From Dickeya poaceiphila (GTDB taxonomy: Bacteria; Pseudomonadota; Gammaproteobacteria; Enterobacterales; Enterobacteriaceae), in the NCBI RefSeq assembly GCF_007858975.2, contig NZ_CP042220.2:3162001-3226000 (forward strand): a stretch of DNA of 64,000 nt, read 5' to 3'. Below, piece after piece: positions 19,536-28,774 of the stretch; within the stretch, counting starts at the first letter, position 1; every line of letters starts with the position of its first letter. The notes beneath the pieces are model-generated. The model made no database searches. It saw only the letters and a list, made by a program, of their open reading frames with translations, and had not been told where the DNA came from. The position numbers and the translations under genes were made by a program.

Positions 19536-21689
19536 TTAGCAAGCAATCACATTTGCGCACAGGCATTTGCTGCCGTCTTCCTGCGCTACACTGTAGACAC
19601 CTTGCAGTTCCGGCGCAAAGCCCGGCATCAGGTTGATACCGGCTTCCAACGCCTGGAAATAATGCAGCACCGCTCCCCCCCACACTTCGCCCGGCACCAC
19701 GCACAGCACGCCCGGCGGGTAAGGCAATGCGCCTTCAGCAGCGATTCTCCCCTGCGCTTGCGCCAACGGCACCAGATCCACCTCGCCACGGATATACGCG
19801 GTATGCGCATCCTGCGGCAGCACCACTGCCTGCGGGAAAGACGCTTTGCGGAACATCTCTTTTTGCAGCCGCTTCACGTCGTGGCTGACGTAAAAATCAT
19901 GCATTTCCTGACACAAACGCCGCAACGTATAGCCGGTATAGCGCTGTTCATACTTGTGATACAGGCTCGGTAACACTTCGCTTAACGGCGCATCCTGCTT
20001 AATCAGTTGTTCAAACTGAACCAGCGCCGCTACCAGTTGCTCCATCTTCACGCTATCTTCCGCTGGCGTTAGCAGGAACAAAATTGAGTTCAGATCGCAT
20101 TTCTCCGGAATGATGCCATGTTCGCGCAGGTAGTTGGCCAGAATGGTCGCCGGAATACCGAATTCGGTATAAGCGCCGGTTACCGCATCAATTCCCGGTG
20201 TAGTCAGCAACAGTTTGCATGGATCGACAAAATACTGCTCCTGCGCGTAGCCTTCGAAGGAATGCCAGTTATCGCCTGGTTCGAAGTTGAAAAAGCGCAC
20301 ATCGTGGGCCATCACCTCGGTGTCGTGATCCTGCCAGCGTTTTCCCCCCACCATCGGCGGCACAAACGGCTTGATCAGCGTACAGCGCTCCAGCAGTTGC
20401 TTGCGCGCTTCAATCCCCAGCCTGACGCACTCCATCCACAGCCGGCGACCGCTCGGCCCTTCGTGCATTTTGGCGTTGACGTCCAGCGCCGCAAACAACG
20501 GGTAAAACGGGCTGGTGGACGCGTGCAACATGAATGCGTTGTTAAGGCGTTTGTGTGGGCAGAAGCGCTTTTGCCCACGAATATGGTTATCTTTCTTATG
20601 AATTTGCGAGGTTTGCGAGAAACCAGCTTGCTGCTTATGCACCGACTGAGTGACAAAAATCCCTGGGTCGTTCTCGTTTAAGTCCAGCAACAACGGCGAG
20701 CACTGCTTCATCATCGGGATGAACTGCTCATATCCCACCCAGGCAGAATCAAACAAAATGTAGTCGCACAACTGGCCGATGCTATCAACCACCTGCCGGG
20801 CGTTGTAGATAGTGCCGTCATAAGTCCCCAGTTGAATCACCGCCAGACGGAACGGCCTGACCTCATCAGCACGTTCCGGGGCGACTTCACGTATCAGCTC
20901 ACGCAGATAGGCTTCATCAAAACAGCGCGCATCCACCCCACCGATAAAACCGAACGGGTTACGGGCGGTTTCCAGATAAACCGGCGTCGCGCCAGCCTGA
21001 ATCAGCGCGCCATGGTGATTAGATTTGTGGTTGTTGCGATCAAACAACACCAGATCGCCGCGCGTCAGCAACGCATTGGTCACCACTTTGTTCGCCGCCG
21101 ACGTACCGTTCAACACAAAGTAGGTTTTATCGGCATTGAACACGGTCGCAGCAAATTTCTGCGCCTTTTTGGCGGCACCTTCATGGATCAACAAATCACC
21201 CAGCTTTACATCTGCGTTGCAGATGTCGGACCGGAACATATTTTCGCCATAAAATTCGAAAAACTGGCGGCCTGCCGGATGTTTGCGGAAAAATGCCCCG
21301 CCCTGATGTCCTGGGCAGGCAAACGTGGTATTGCGCATACCGACATACTTAGACAGCGTGTCGAAAAACGGCGGCAACAAACGAGCCTGATACTCCGCCG
21401 CCACTTTTTCCAGTTGAAGCGCATGTTCTCCGGCCTTATCCAGGCTCAACCACTCACTACCCGGCGGCAGCACTTCCTGACCGTTATGCCACGGCTCGCG
21501 CACCACGAATGCCGGAATACCGAAGCCGGAATGATGCATCACCGACAGGATGCCGCTGCGCGCCTCCTCAACCGATACCACCACAGCTGCGATGTCGGTA
21601 AAATCGGTCTGATTGAGCGCCACAACCGGACGCAAGGTGATTAGACGGGAGGCAACCGCCGCATTAGCCGCAATTTTTAACTGTTTCAT
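19536..21689 (-). CDS. speC: Ornithine decarboxylase, constitutive type
   Basis: PLP enzyme that turns ornithine into putrescine. The 717 residues match the fold III bacterial decarboxylases: N-terminal wing domain, TFACPGHQGGAFFRKHPAG, the PLP-binding lysine in TQSVHKQQAGFSQTSQIH near residue 355, and the C-terminal domain with LPYPPGVLCVVPGEVW. Sequence and position beside mltC and tRNA-Phe fit speC rather than the inducible speF. It ends unusually in CLCANVIAC, with three cysteines. Confidence 0.94.
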   Translation of the reverse strand: MKQLKIAANAAVASRLITLRPVVALNQTDFTDIAAVVVSVEEARSGILSVMHHSGFGIPAFVVREPWHNGQEVLPPGSEWLSLDKAGEHALQLEKVAAEYQARLLPPFFDTLSKYVGMRNTTFACPGHQGGAFFRKHPAGRQFFEFYGENMFRSDICNADVKLGDLLIHEGAAKKAQKFAATVFNADKTYFVLNGTSAANKVVTNALLTRGDLVLFDRNNHKSNHHGALIQAGATPVYLETARNPFGFIGGVDARCFDEAYLRELIREVAPERADEVRPFRLAVIQLGTYDGTIYNARQVVDSIGQLCDYILFDSAWVGYEQFIPMMKQCSPLLLDLNENDPGIFVTQSVHKQQAGFSQTSQIHKKDNHIRGQKRFCPHKRLNNAFMLHASTSPFYPLFAALDVNAKMHEGPSGRRLWMECVRLGIEARKQLLERCTLIKPFVPPMVGGKRWQDHDTEVMAHDVRFFNFEPGDNWHSFEGYAQEQYFVDPCKLLLTTPGIDAVTGAYTEFGIPATILANYLREHGIIPEKCDLNSILFLLTPAEDSVKMEQLVAALVQFEQLIKQDAPLSEVLPSLYHKYEQRYTGYTLRRLCQEMHDFYVSHDVKRLQKEMFRKASFPQAVVLPQDAHTAYIRGEVDLVPLAQAQGRIAAEGALPYPPGVLCVVPGEVWGGAVLHYFQALEAGINLMPGFAPELQGVYSVAQEDGSKCLCANVIAC

Positions 21690-22308
21690 GTAACCAAACC
21701 CAAACGGTTAAGAATGAGTGTACGTGCCTGAAAGACACCGCGCAGAGATAGCACTACGTTTTAAGCGTAACGTACCCCATCAATACTGCCCAAAATGACG
21801 AACAGCGTGCCAGTTAACCACAACAAGCGTATGACCCACGCCAGCGGCACAGGCAAACATCGCATCATCTGGGACCAGCACCGTCCGATAGACATCAGTA
21901 AAATCAGAGACCAACTGGCTCTATTTTTAATCATGCCTAACAGGGGGCGTCAGCACGCCTCACCGCATGGTGGCAAGGGATAATCGGAAAAACAGGGACG
22001 GGGTTAACGCAGAGCGTTCAGAATGCGGCGACAACAGCAGAGATCCGGCGCACGGTGCTTGTACCATGGGCATTGAATCCAACATATCCGCAATCCTCTA
22101 AATAACCGCAGGTGAAAGGTAAGCTAAAAACCGCGCAATGGTGGCATTATTTTTCACCGAATTCAAGAAAACGAATGTGACAGTATTTATCGGCGCAATA
22201 CCGCGCGCCATCGGGTCTGCTGCTGCCATTATGGCGGCGTAAAACTGACTGAGAACAGAGGCAACTGACTGAAAATAGACCAACCGCAGCGATTGTGACA
22301 GAAACTCG
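21690..22308. other. speC upstream region
   Basis: About 620 bases between the speC start and the tRNA promoter. Short frames on both strands lack ribosome sites and recognisable products. The speC promoter should lie near the left end. I see no repeat or further gene here. Confidence 0.4.
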
Positions 22309-22337
22309 TTGACGCTCTGCGCGATATACGGTTTAAT
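22309..22337 (+). promoter_or_regulatory. tRNA-Phe promoter
   Basis: TTGACG (22309-22314), a 17-base spacer and TTTAAT (22332-22337), followed by a GC-rich discriminator GCGCCCCG before the tRNA. This is the form expected of a stringently controlled stable-RNA promoter. Confidence 0.8.
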
Positions 22338-22347
22338 GCGCCCCGTT

Positions 22348-22423
22348 GCCCGGATAGCTCAGTCGGTAGAGCAGGGGATTGAAAATCCCCGTGTCCTTGG
22401 TTCGATTCCGAGTCCGGGCACCA
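22348..22423 (+). tRNA. pheV: tRNA-Phe (GAA), ICE attachment site
   Basis: A 76-base tRNA with acceptor stem GCCCGGA/TCCGGGC, D-loop AGCTCAGTCGGTAGAG, anticodon stem GGGGA-TTGAAAA-TCCCC with anticodon GAA (22381-22383), T-arm GGTTCGATTCC and an encoded ACCA end. It sits beside speC as pheV does in E. coli, a well-known insertion site for islands of the SPI-7 family. The integrase 230 bases downstream and the abrupt change to mobile genes mark its 3' half as the left attachment site. The other att copy is not in the window. Confidence 0.96.
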
Positions 22424-22535
22424 TTCTTCAGAGCCTGTTCGTTACGAGTATCAGCTCATAACGGGCAGTAAAATGGGCCCGACCTTGGATCTGTGTCCGT
22501 TGACAAGTACACACAGTGAAGAAGTTGAGACTCAT

Positions 22536-22568
22536 AAACCGGTGCATATTCGTCGTATGCACCGGTTT
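22536..22568. terminator. Strong stem-loop between tRNA-Phe and the integrase
   Basis: Perfect 13-pair stem, AAACCGGTGCATA (22536-22548) with TATGCACCGGTTT (22556-22568), and loop TTCGTCG. It lies past the tRNA on one side and past the integrase on the other, and may insulate both. Confidence 0.7.
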
Positions 22569-22656
22569 CCTATTGCCCGAAAAATACTTACAACTTTTCC
22601 TTTTTCTGTCAAGCCAGTGTAAAGAACAAAGTTAATCCATCCTTATCATTAGTCAG

Positions 22657-23613
22657 CTAACAGCGCAATTCACACTCGATTGCCGCCCGGATACTGTCAA
22701 TATTCGACTCCACGTACTCTAACGTCGTAGTCAGACTGGAGTGCCCCAGCAGGTTTTTCACGATCTGCAGGTTCCTGTCCGGGCTTTTCATCATTTCGGT
22801 GGCCAGCGTATGGCGGAAACGATGAGGGCTGACCGTAAAACGGCATTCGTTCGACAGTCGGCGGAAGAACGAGCGCAGTGGTATCTCTGACATCGGCGCC
22901 ATGTCATTGCTCGCTCTGCCAATAAACCGATAAACATTAAACAACTGCTCATCCGGTTGCGCCTCGCGGGCTATCGATTCTTCTATCAGCCGGCTCAGTC
23001 CCTGGCGTAGCACCGAAATTATCGGCACCCGGTGTTCGCGATGATTTTTCGACCCTTCAGGGCGCAAATTGATGATCCCCGCATCCAGGTTCACGTCACT
23101 CAGCCGAATGTGCAGCAGCTGATTCTGCCGCATACCCGTATAACGCAAAGTATCGAGAACCGTTTTCCAGAACCAGGCGGGATACAGTGCGCATTCATTA
23201 AAATGCGCTCCCATCCCCTGACGCTCATGCTCCAGATGCTGCTCCATGAGGCGATCAATCGCATCCAGTTGTCCAGCAGCCAGTGTCTTCTTGCGCTTCA
23301 TGTCGGGCCGTGTAATCACGTTATTAAACGGGTTTTCGGTATGTGGTAATAAACGATGTTTTATTCCGTGATTAAAAATTGCACGCATGTGAGCTACCTT
23401 GTTGTTCCATGTTCTTGCCGATACTTTCTTTTCTGTCAGTAAGTGTCGACGCCAGTGTAATACCGCCGTTCTGTCCACACGACAAGGCGGAATATCAGAT
23501 GCAAACCGAATAAATGAATTTGTGACCTTGCGGTAACTCCACTCCGTAGCCGGACGCAACGATTTAGAAAAAAAATAATCGTCCAGCAGATTCTCATAAC
23601 CAATTTCAGTCAT
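22657..23613 (-). CDS. ICE tyrosine integrase at tRNA-Phe
   Basis: A 318-residue site-specific recombinase with an N-terminal SAM-like core-binding domain (about 1-105) and a catalytic domain. Catalytic residues visible are Arg in LRYTGMRQNQLL, His-X-X-Arg in SPHRFRHTLATEMM, and His and Tyr in LLGHSSLTTTLEYVES. AAGGAC precedes the ATG. It sits 234 bases from the tRNA-Phe 3' end, so it is the likely enzyme for integration and excision of this element. It follows the TraI-like gene after 11 bases and is probably co-transcribed with it. Confidence 0.93.
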   Translation of the reverse strand: MTEIGYENLLDDYFFSKSLRPATEWSYRKVTNSFIRFASDIPPCRVDRTAVLHWRRHLLTEKKVSARTWNNKVAHMRAIFNHGIKHRLLPHTENPFNNVITRPDMKRKKTLAAGQLDAIDRLMEQHLEHERQGMGAHFNECALYPAWFWKTVLDTLRYTGMRQNQLLHIRLSDVNLDAGIINLRPEGSKNHREHRVPIISVLRQGLSRLIEESIAREAQPDEQLFNVYRFIGRASNDMAPMSEIPLRSFFRRLSNECRFTVSPHRFRHTLATEMMKSPDRNLQIVKNLLGHSSLTTTLEYVESNIDSIRAAIECELRC

Positions 23614-23624
23614 GTAGATTGTCC

Positions 23625-25142
23625 TTAATTATTAGGTGAAACATATGGGCTGCTATTTACCAGCCTGTTTTTGCATTTAGACAATGCAGTAATGGGTATC
23701 ATATAACCTGCTATTTTTTCATACTTCCCTGCTCTTTCCTGATTATCATAAATACGATACGTATAAATCCCTTTCCCTCCGCGTGTATGGTGGTAGCTGC
23801 AGGCTTCAAACGATTGCTGCAGCGCAGATTTATCAATGTCGACACCTGATGATGATAAATATGATAAATACTTAAAAAAACACTCCGGTGTTTTCAAAAA
23901 TAAAAACTGACTGACGACATGAGTAAAGCTATCCCGCTCATTGACAGAAATAGAATCTGAATTAATCCCTTCGACAATCCACTCAAAAAATAAACGACCA
24001 TACTGATTCTCACCATGCTCACCAGTTGGCTCATTGACGGAAATGGATTCCTTATCTTCCGCTGCCGAAAAAAGCTGACGATCAAGTATCGACAGTGTGT
24101 CGATATCCGCATCACCCGACGCAGTATCCTGCTGTTGTTGATCGCTATCTTCAGCGCTTTCTGGAGAGTGCAATGCAGAAACCAGTTCATCAGGACTGAT
24201 ACTCATCGGAACGCCTGGTTCCTGAGTAGCCGACACTGCCACGTTGTCAGCAACCTGATTATCACCAGACTTATTATTGTAATTATTATTTTGTTTTTTT
24301 ATTTCGCTTTCTATCGCTATTGATACTGGATGTTCAAGAGAACGGTTCTCAGCATTCTGAGATATACTAGTATTCATTGACGCTGCAATTGGCGGTGTTG
24401 CAGCGTTCCTCCCAGAAAGACCACACCTTTCCCACGCGTTACCAACAATGACCGAAACCATCCCACCGGCCTGCTCATCAAGACTCGACAGTAACGTTTG
24501 TAATACAGATGGCCATTGAGACAGCCAGATGAGTGCAGGCTGCGGAAGTAGCCGACCAGCGATCATCAGACGCCAGTAATGCGAAGCTGATACATCAGAT
24601 TCCAGACGAAACCGATACGCATCAGTCGGGGGGATTAACGCAGGTAACCAGGGCTTGCCATTACGTGTTTCGCCGCTGACAGAACCCAGCTCACCAGCCA
24701 GACTGAACAGTGCTGCATAGTAGATAGCCGTACACCATGCAGAACTCTGCGCCGCCTGCTCTTCCGGCGGCGCACCCGGAGGCAATAGGTGAGACTTTGA
24801 CAATCTGACGGCACACACCGACACAGACAGCACCGCATCAAGTAGTCCACCACGCCGTCCATATTCACCTGATGCTATTGGTAGCGGCAATGACTGAGCC
24901 AGTTCGGCAACCTGACGCAGAGGAGAAAGCCACAATGACTCAAACATGCTGGCTGATAGTGGACAGTTCTCCCAGAGCGCTTGCATGAGCCGAGGCCGGC
25001 CTGCAGAAGCCAGTAACTCATCTGCCGAACAAGGGAGGATCCAGCCTTCAGCTGATACGGTCTCCCCAACTGAGACACCGGGAGTTATAATATTTCCGCG
25101 CGGTGACAGCCCTGACACCTGTTTTCTCAGCCAGCCAAGCAT
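23625..25142 (-). CDS. TraI_2/MobH-like protein lacking the metal-binding residues
   Basis: 505 residues. The N-terminal 240 follow the TraI_2 domain of PFGI-1-class ICE relaxases, including ADELLAS, LLPPGAPPEEQAAQ and a segment around PTDAYRFR. Known members carry a His cluster before the GG-LLDH helix and an AALLHDIGK motif. Here these read IASGEYGRRGGLLDAVL (about 89-105) and AALFSLAGE (about 143-151), so all expected His/Asp ligands are gone. A low-complexity linker (250-360) leads to a C-terminal domain resembling the TraI C-terminus (RLFFEWIVEGI). It sits beside the integrase, the usual relaxase position. It may be an inactive paralogue with a structural or DNA-binding role. Confidence 0.7.
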   Translation of the reverse strand: MLGWLRKQVSGLSPRGNIITPGVSVGETVSAEGWILPCSADELLASAGRPRLMQALWENCPLSASMFESLWLSPLRQVAELAQSLPLPIASGEYGRRGGLLDAVLSVSVCAVRLSKSHLLPPGAPPEEQAAQSSAWCTAIYYAALFSLAGELGSVSGETRNGKPWLPALIPPTDAYRFRLESDVSASHYWRLMIAGRLLPQPALIWLSQWPSVLQTLLSSLDEQAGGMVSVIVGNAWERCGLSGRNAATPPIAASMNTSISQNAENRSLEHPVSIAIESEIKKQNNNYNNKSGDNQVADNVAVSATQEPGVPMSISPDELVSALHSPESAEDSDQQQQDTASGDADIDTLSILDRQLFSAAEDKESISVNEPTGEHGENQYGRLFFEWIVEGINSDSISVNERDSFTHVVSQFLFLKTPECFFKYLSYLSSSGVDIDKSALQQSFEACSYHHTRGGKGIYTYRIYDNQERAGKYEKIAGYMIPITALSKCKNRLVNSSPYVSPNN

Positions 25143-25234
25143 AATTTCCCCTTCTCACCTGAAATGGGGCTATTAAGCTATGAGGCGCTCTCCATCCATC
25201 AATCACAATTTCATTTCATGGCTGAACATAAAAA

Positions 25235-25807
25235 ATGATTGTTATGCTACTGACTATCCTGATATGGGAACTGTTCATGTTGTTGACAGCTTTCGTGATT
25301 ATCACTCCATCACTACCTGTACCGATGTCCAGTATCGCTGCGTTAGTCGCTATCGTCACATCGCTCGCGTTACTTTTCCCACTAATTTTACGACCGGCAT
25401 ATTGGCTGATTGGTCATATAGATCGTGATTATTTCTTTGTTAAGAAACTTCGCCGAACTCACGCTGGTACTGTTGCTCTACACGTCAATAACGTTAGAGA
25501 TGTCAGTAAACTTCGAACCTCGCCGACCGACCTTGAACAGGCATGGAATGAACTCATCGACCGTATTAATGACATCGCAAACAGCGACACCCAGATTTTG
25601 ATGCAATCACACCTGTTCACTCGCAGTAAGATTAGGCGACTAAAAAATACCTTTCCGCAGATGCGTATTCACGTCAGGCAATGGCGAATGTCTGGATGGC
25701 AGGAAGGTGTATTCAGGGCAGTTGAACTCTGCAAACAGTGGCATTACCCGCAGATTCAAGAACGTGGCTATATGCTGGTGATGCGTTCCCGCCGTTCCCG
25801 CAACTGA
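25235..25807 (+). CDS. Membrane protein of unknown function
   Basis: 190 residues with two N-terminal hydrophobic segments (about 3-25 and 30-60) and a basic cytoplasmic part rich in Arg and Lys ending RSRRSRN. No family is recognised. It is the first plus-strand gene of the element and diverges from the TraI-like gene; no strong ribosome site is seen, so the exact start is uncertain. Confidence 0.6.
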   Translation: MIVMLLTILIWELFMLLTAFVIITPSLPVPMSSIAALVAIVTSLALLFPLILRPAYWLIGHIDRDYFFVKKLRRTHAGTVALHVNNVRDVSKLRTSPTDLEQAWNELIDRINDIANSDTQILMQSHLFTRSKIRRLKNTFPQMRIHVRQWRMSGWQEGVFRAVELCKQWHYPQIQERGYMLVMRSRRSRN

Positions 25808-25880
25808 AAAATCATTTCCCCTGCAGATACAATTTCCACTATCGCCCCGATAGCGCTGTATTCAAAATGACTACATGAAC

Positions 25881-25905
25881 AGATTCGATCAGAACGATCG
25901 AATCT
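25881..25905. promoter_or_regulatory. Inverted repeat 1 upstream of the regulator gene
   Basis: AGATTCGATC (25881-25890) and GATCGAATCT (25896-25905), perfect ten-base arms with a five-base spacer. It shares the GATTCGA core with the larger palindrome 35 bases downstream, consistent with two operator sites. Confidence 0.55.
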
Positions 25906-25940
25906 CTCCGTTATACAAAACCCAGTGAAGCGTATTTAAT

Positions 25941-25977
25941 GACTCTGTTTGTATTCGATTCGAATACAAACAGAGTC
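25941..25977. promoter_or_regulatory. Inverted repeat 2, 18-base perfect palindrome
   Basis: GACTCTGTTTGTATTCGA (25941-25958) and its exact complement (25960-25977) around a single T. It ends 22 bases before the ATG at 26000, where an autoregulatory operator would sit. It could also act as a transcript hairpin. Confidence 0.6.
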
Positions 25978-25999
25978 AACACCAGGGAAACTTTATAAT

Positions 26000-26902
26000 A
26001 TGAAGGCGAATCTGACTTCCGTTATGGCTGAATTGGCGGTCATGGCATTCAACGCAACAGACATGAATGTGGCTCCGGATAATGACGGCAAGACGGGGCC
26101 TTTCTCAGTCAGATTTCGACCATCAACAAAATTATTTATCGAAAAACAATCAGCGCTGCTCGGTATATCTGGCTCGGAGCTGGTCAACATGATTGTCGAA
26201 GGGGCCATCAGGGAAATAACCATGCCGTTTGAAAGCATGGTGACCAGCGTGTATGAACGGTTTGTTTTACTGATGCGCGCTCATGATGTTGGGATTGTCC
26301 AGACTGCTGACCTGCTAAAACCGTTTAATATCAAGCTGAGCATCCTGGAAGACCGGCAACGCACGCTCGATTATCTGACCATAGATGTATTGCACTACCT
26401 GTCAGAACAGTTCTGTGTGAGTTTTGACTGGCTAACGGGCAAAAGTGATGTCATTACCGATAGTGAATCACAGGACCATTACCCTGCAATCTATGTAGAT
26501 AACATGCTTGCAAATAAGGGGCCAGCCCCCAGGGTAGTATTCATCAAAAGTAACAAGGGCGACACTGCCATATGGATATTAAAAAAAACACACTGCAATA
26601 ATGTCATAAAGCCATTTTCAATATCAGGAGTATCAGCGCAAAGTGAGCTACAAGCATTTTTCCGATTCCTGGAAAAAAATGGCATTCTAAAAACCACCAT
26701 ATTAAACATTACACAGACAGAAATGGAGAAATTAAAAACCGGAAAGATACTTCCGATACTTCTGTACAAAAAATGGCTCCCGTATTTTACCGAGAATCAG
26801 CCAGATGAATACGAATCAAATGATAACAACATGTCTGAATCAATCAAAGAAATGGCAATCAACATTGTCATGAAAAGAAAAAGTACCTTATTAAATTTTT
26901 GA
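26000..26902 (+). CDS. Putative ribbon-helix-helix regulator
   Basis: 300 residues from the ATG at 26000, which lies past the palindrome and has AGGGAA upstream; a TTG start further up would lie inside the palindrome. Residues about 34-75 (FSVRFRPSTKLFIEKQSALL, then GISGSELVNMIVEGAIRE) follow the ribbon-helix-helix pattern of Arc/CopG-type DNA-binding proteins. A later segment, LSEQFCVSFDWLTGKSD, resembles the end of phage-repressor helix-turn-helix domains. The C-terminal half is unrecognised. Two inverted repeats just upstream suggest autoregulation. Function is inferred from these patterns only. Confidence 0.6.
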   Translation: MKANLTSVMAELAVMAFNATDMNVAPDNDGKTGPFSVRFRPSTKLFIEKQSALLGISGSELVNMIVEGAIREITMPFESMVTSVYERFVLLMRAHDVGIVQTADLLKPFNIKLSILEDRQRTLDYLTIDVLHYLSEQFCVSFDWLTGKSDVITDSESQDHYPAIYVDNMLANKGPAPRVVFIKSNKGDTAIWILKKTHCNNVIKPFSISGVSAQSELQAFFRFLEKNGILKTTILNITQTEMEKLKTGKILPILLYKKWLPYFTENQPDEYESNDNNMSESIKEMAINIVMKRKSTLLNF

Positions 26903-26971
26903 ACCTGTTATTTAGCACCAGGGCCTTTATTTATCACACGTCACTTTTTAATAAAAAAGGAAATATCTGTC

Positions 26972-28177
26972 ATGCAAAAAAAATACATTACTCATGCCAT
27001 CATTGCAGCACTGGCTACCCTTCCCGTCGCTGCAATGGCCGCGGGTACCTGGTCTGATGCACGTAACGACGCCATGGGTGGTACTGGCGTAGCATCTTCG
27101 CACTACAGTTCGGCAGCCTTGGTTAATCCCGCGTTACTGACCAAATTTAACAGCCATGACCATGTCAGCCTGATTCTGCCATCGCTCGGCGCAACGGTGT
27201 CCAACCCAGATAGGATTGAAGACAAATTCGACGCAGTGAAGAACAGTTGGGACGTCTACAAACACGCGACTGCGTTCAACACTAATACCACAGCGTCTGC
27301 TCAGAACTTGAAGAACGCGTTTCAGGACATTTCAGGAAAAGGCGGCTCAGCTGACGCTGCAGTTTCTACTGCGATTGCCGTTCCTAATACCACGCTGCCG
27401 TTCGCCTTTACCGCCAAGGCCTGGGGGGTGGCCAGCGCCAAAGCGACAGTGACGGATAACGATCTGGCTTACCTGGATTCTGTGATTGCCGGCAGAACAC
27501 CGACGACGGAGGATCTGAACTCACTGACCTCCCGCGCAGATGGCGTCGGTGCCATTGTTACCGAATACGGCATTTCAGCGGCGAAGTCTCTCACGCTGGC
27601 CGGGAAAACCGTCTCAGTCGGTATGACGCCCAAACTGCAGCAGGTCTACCTCTACAACTACAACGTCGGCATCAATAACTACAGCTCGTCAGACTTTCGC
27701 AATGGGGAATTCAAGAATAGCCAGTCAGGTGCCAACGTCGATGTGGGTGTTGCGATGGATTTAACCCCCAACTGGACTGTCGGCCTGGTTGGCCAGAACC
27801 TGGTGGCACGGAGTATCGACAGCAAGGAAGTAAACGGCATCAAGCGTACGTTTGAAATCCGTCCTCAAGCGACCGTCGGTACTGCCTGGACAAACGGCAC
27901 GGTGACGCTGGCCACCGACGTTGACCTGACACCAGCCAGTGGTTTTTCCGGCGAGAAGAAAAACCAGTATGCCGGCTTTGGAGCAGAACTGAATGCCTGG
28001 GACTGGGCGCAACTGCGCGCAGGCTACCGTGCCAACCTGAAAGACAGCGACAAAAGCTTGATTACCGCTGGTGTCGGCCTGTCGCCGTTTAAACTGGTAC
28101 ACCTTGATTTAACTGGCATGGTTGGTACCAGCAGCAATACCTATGGTGCGGCGGCAAAATTATCGTTTACCTTCTAA
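26972..28177 (+). CDS. TraF-like outer membrane protein (TraF_2 family)
   Basis: 401 residues with a signal peptide ending AAMAA, the DARNDAMGGTGVASSHYSSAALVNPALL start and an aromatic C-terminus LSFTF expected of a beta-barrel. These are features of the TraF_2 (plasmid transfer operon TraF) family found on ICEs and plasmids. Its role in transfer is not well defined. It lies about 18 kb from the main secretion genes, alone on the plus strand, preceded by AAAAGG. Confidence 0.75.
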   Translation: MQKKYITHAIIAALATLPVAAMAAGTWSDARNDAMGGTGVASSHYSSAALVNPALLTKFNSHDHVSLILPSLGATVSNPDRIEDKFDAVKNSWDVYKHATAFNTNTTASAQNLKNAFQDISGKGGSADAAVSTAIAVPNTTLPFAFTAKAWGVASAKATVTDNDLAYLDSVIAGRTPTTEDLNSLTSRADGVGAIVTEYGISAAKSLTLAGKTVSVGMTPKLQQVYLYNYNVGINNYSSSDFRNGEFKNSQSGANVDVGVAMDLTPNWTVGLVGQNLVARSIDSKEVNGIKRTFEIRPQATVGTAWTNGTVTLATDVDLTPASGFSGEKKNQYAGFGAELNAWDWAQLRAGYRANLKDSDKSLITAGVGLSPFKLVHLDLTGMVGTSSNTYGAAAKLSFTF

Positions 28178-28192
28178 TTCAATTCATAAAGC

Positions 28193-28216
28193 GCGATGGG
28201 AGCTGATTCCCATCGC
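28193..28216 (+). terminator. Stem-loop after the TraF-like gene
   Basis: GCGATGGGA (28193-28201) and TCCCATCGC (28208-28216), nine perfect pairs with a six-base loop, 16 bases past the stop. No T-run follows, so it may only stabilise the mRNA end. Confidence 0.5.
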
Positions 28217-28234
28217 AATTATGGGAATACTGAC

Positions 28235-28774
28235 ATGACAATTTTAACGAAAGAGAAATTGGAAGAAGTAGCATCATGGGCAGAATTATCTCGTAGTAAG
28301 AACGTTACTATCTCTGCTCATGTGGTCGGAAATATCGCTCGCCGTCTTCTTGCGGCAGAAGCTCAGCTTACACTGGCAGCGCTTCCCATCATCACGGATA
28401 AACCGTTCATGTACGCGATCCGTGAACCGGATGGTTCAGCATACATGGATGAGTACTGCGTGGATCTGAATAGAGAGCACATTGAAGGGGTGGCCGCTAG
28501 CTTAAACGAAACAATACCCACAGAAGCCCCTAACAAATACTCAGTGGTTGCGCTCTATGCAGCTCCATCAGCGGTGCCGGATGAAGTTACGCCGGATTAT
28601 TGGGTTTATGACACAAAGTTCGGATTGGATATATCACGAGAAAAGCCAGCCGATGCTGAAAACACCGAACCGTATTTCCCGGTTTTTAAAAAGATGCTCG
28701 CTGCCATTTCCGCCCATCAACCTGAAAATACCGAGAAGTCACCGGAATCAGATGAGGGCGCTAGCGATGACTGA
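28235..28774 (+). CDS. Phage Ea22-like protein
   Basis: 179 residues from the ATG at 28235. The N-terminus TILTKEKLEEVASWAELSR with ARRLLAAEAQL, and the segment YSVVALYAAPSAVPDEV, resemble the Ead/Ea22 group of lambdoid phage early proteins, whose function is unknown. An earlier in-frame ATG would lie inside a hairpin. The stop overlaps the next gene by eight bases, so the two are translationally linked. Confidence 0.6.
   Translation: MTILTKEKLEEVASWAELSRSKNVTISAHVVGNIARRLLAAEAQLTLAALPIITDKPFMYAIREPDGSAYMDEYCVDLNREHIEGVAASLNETIPTEAPNKYSVVALYAAPSAVPDEVTPDYWVYDTKFGLDISREKPADAENTEPYFPVFKKMLAAISAHQPENTEKSPESDEGASDD

Noticed and set aside
22098-22283. 61-codon minus-strand frame between speC and tRNA-Phe
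   Set aside because: No ribosome site, no known product; could be chance in an open region.
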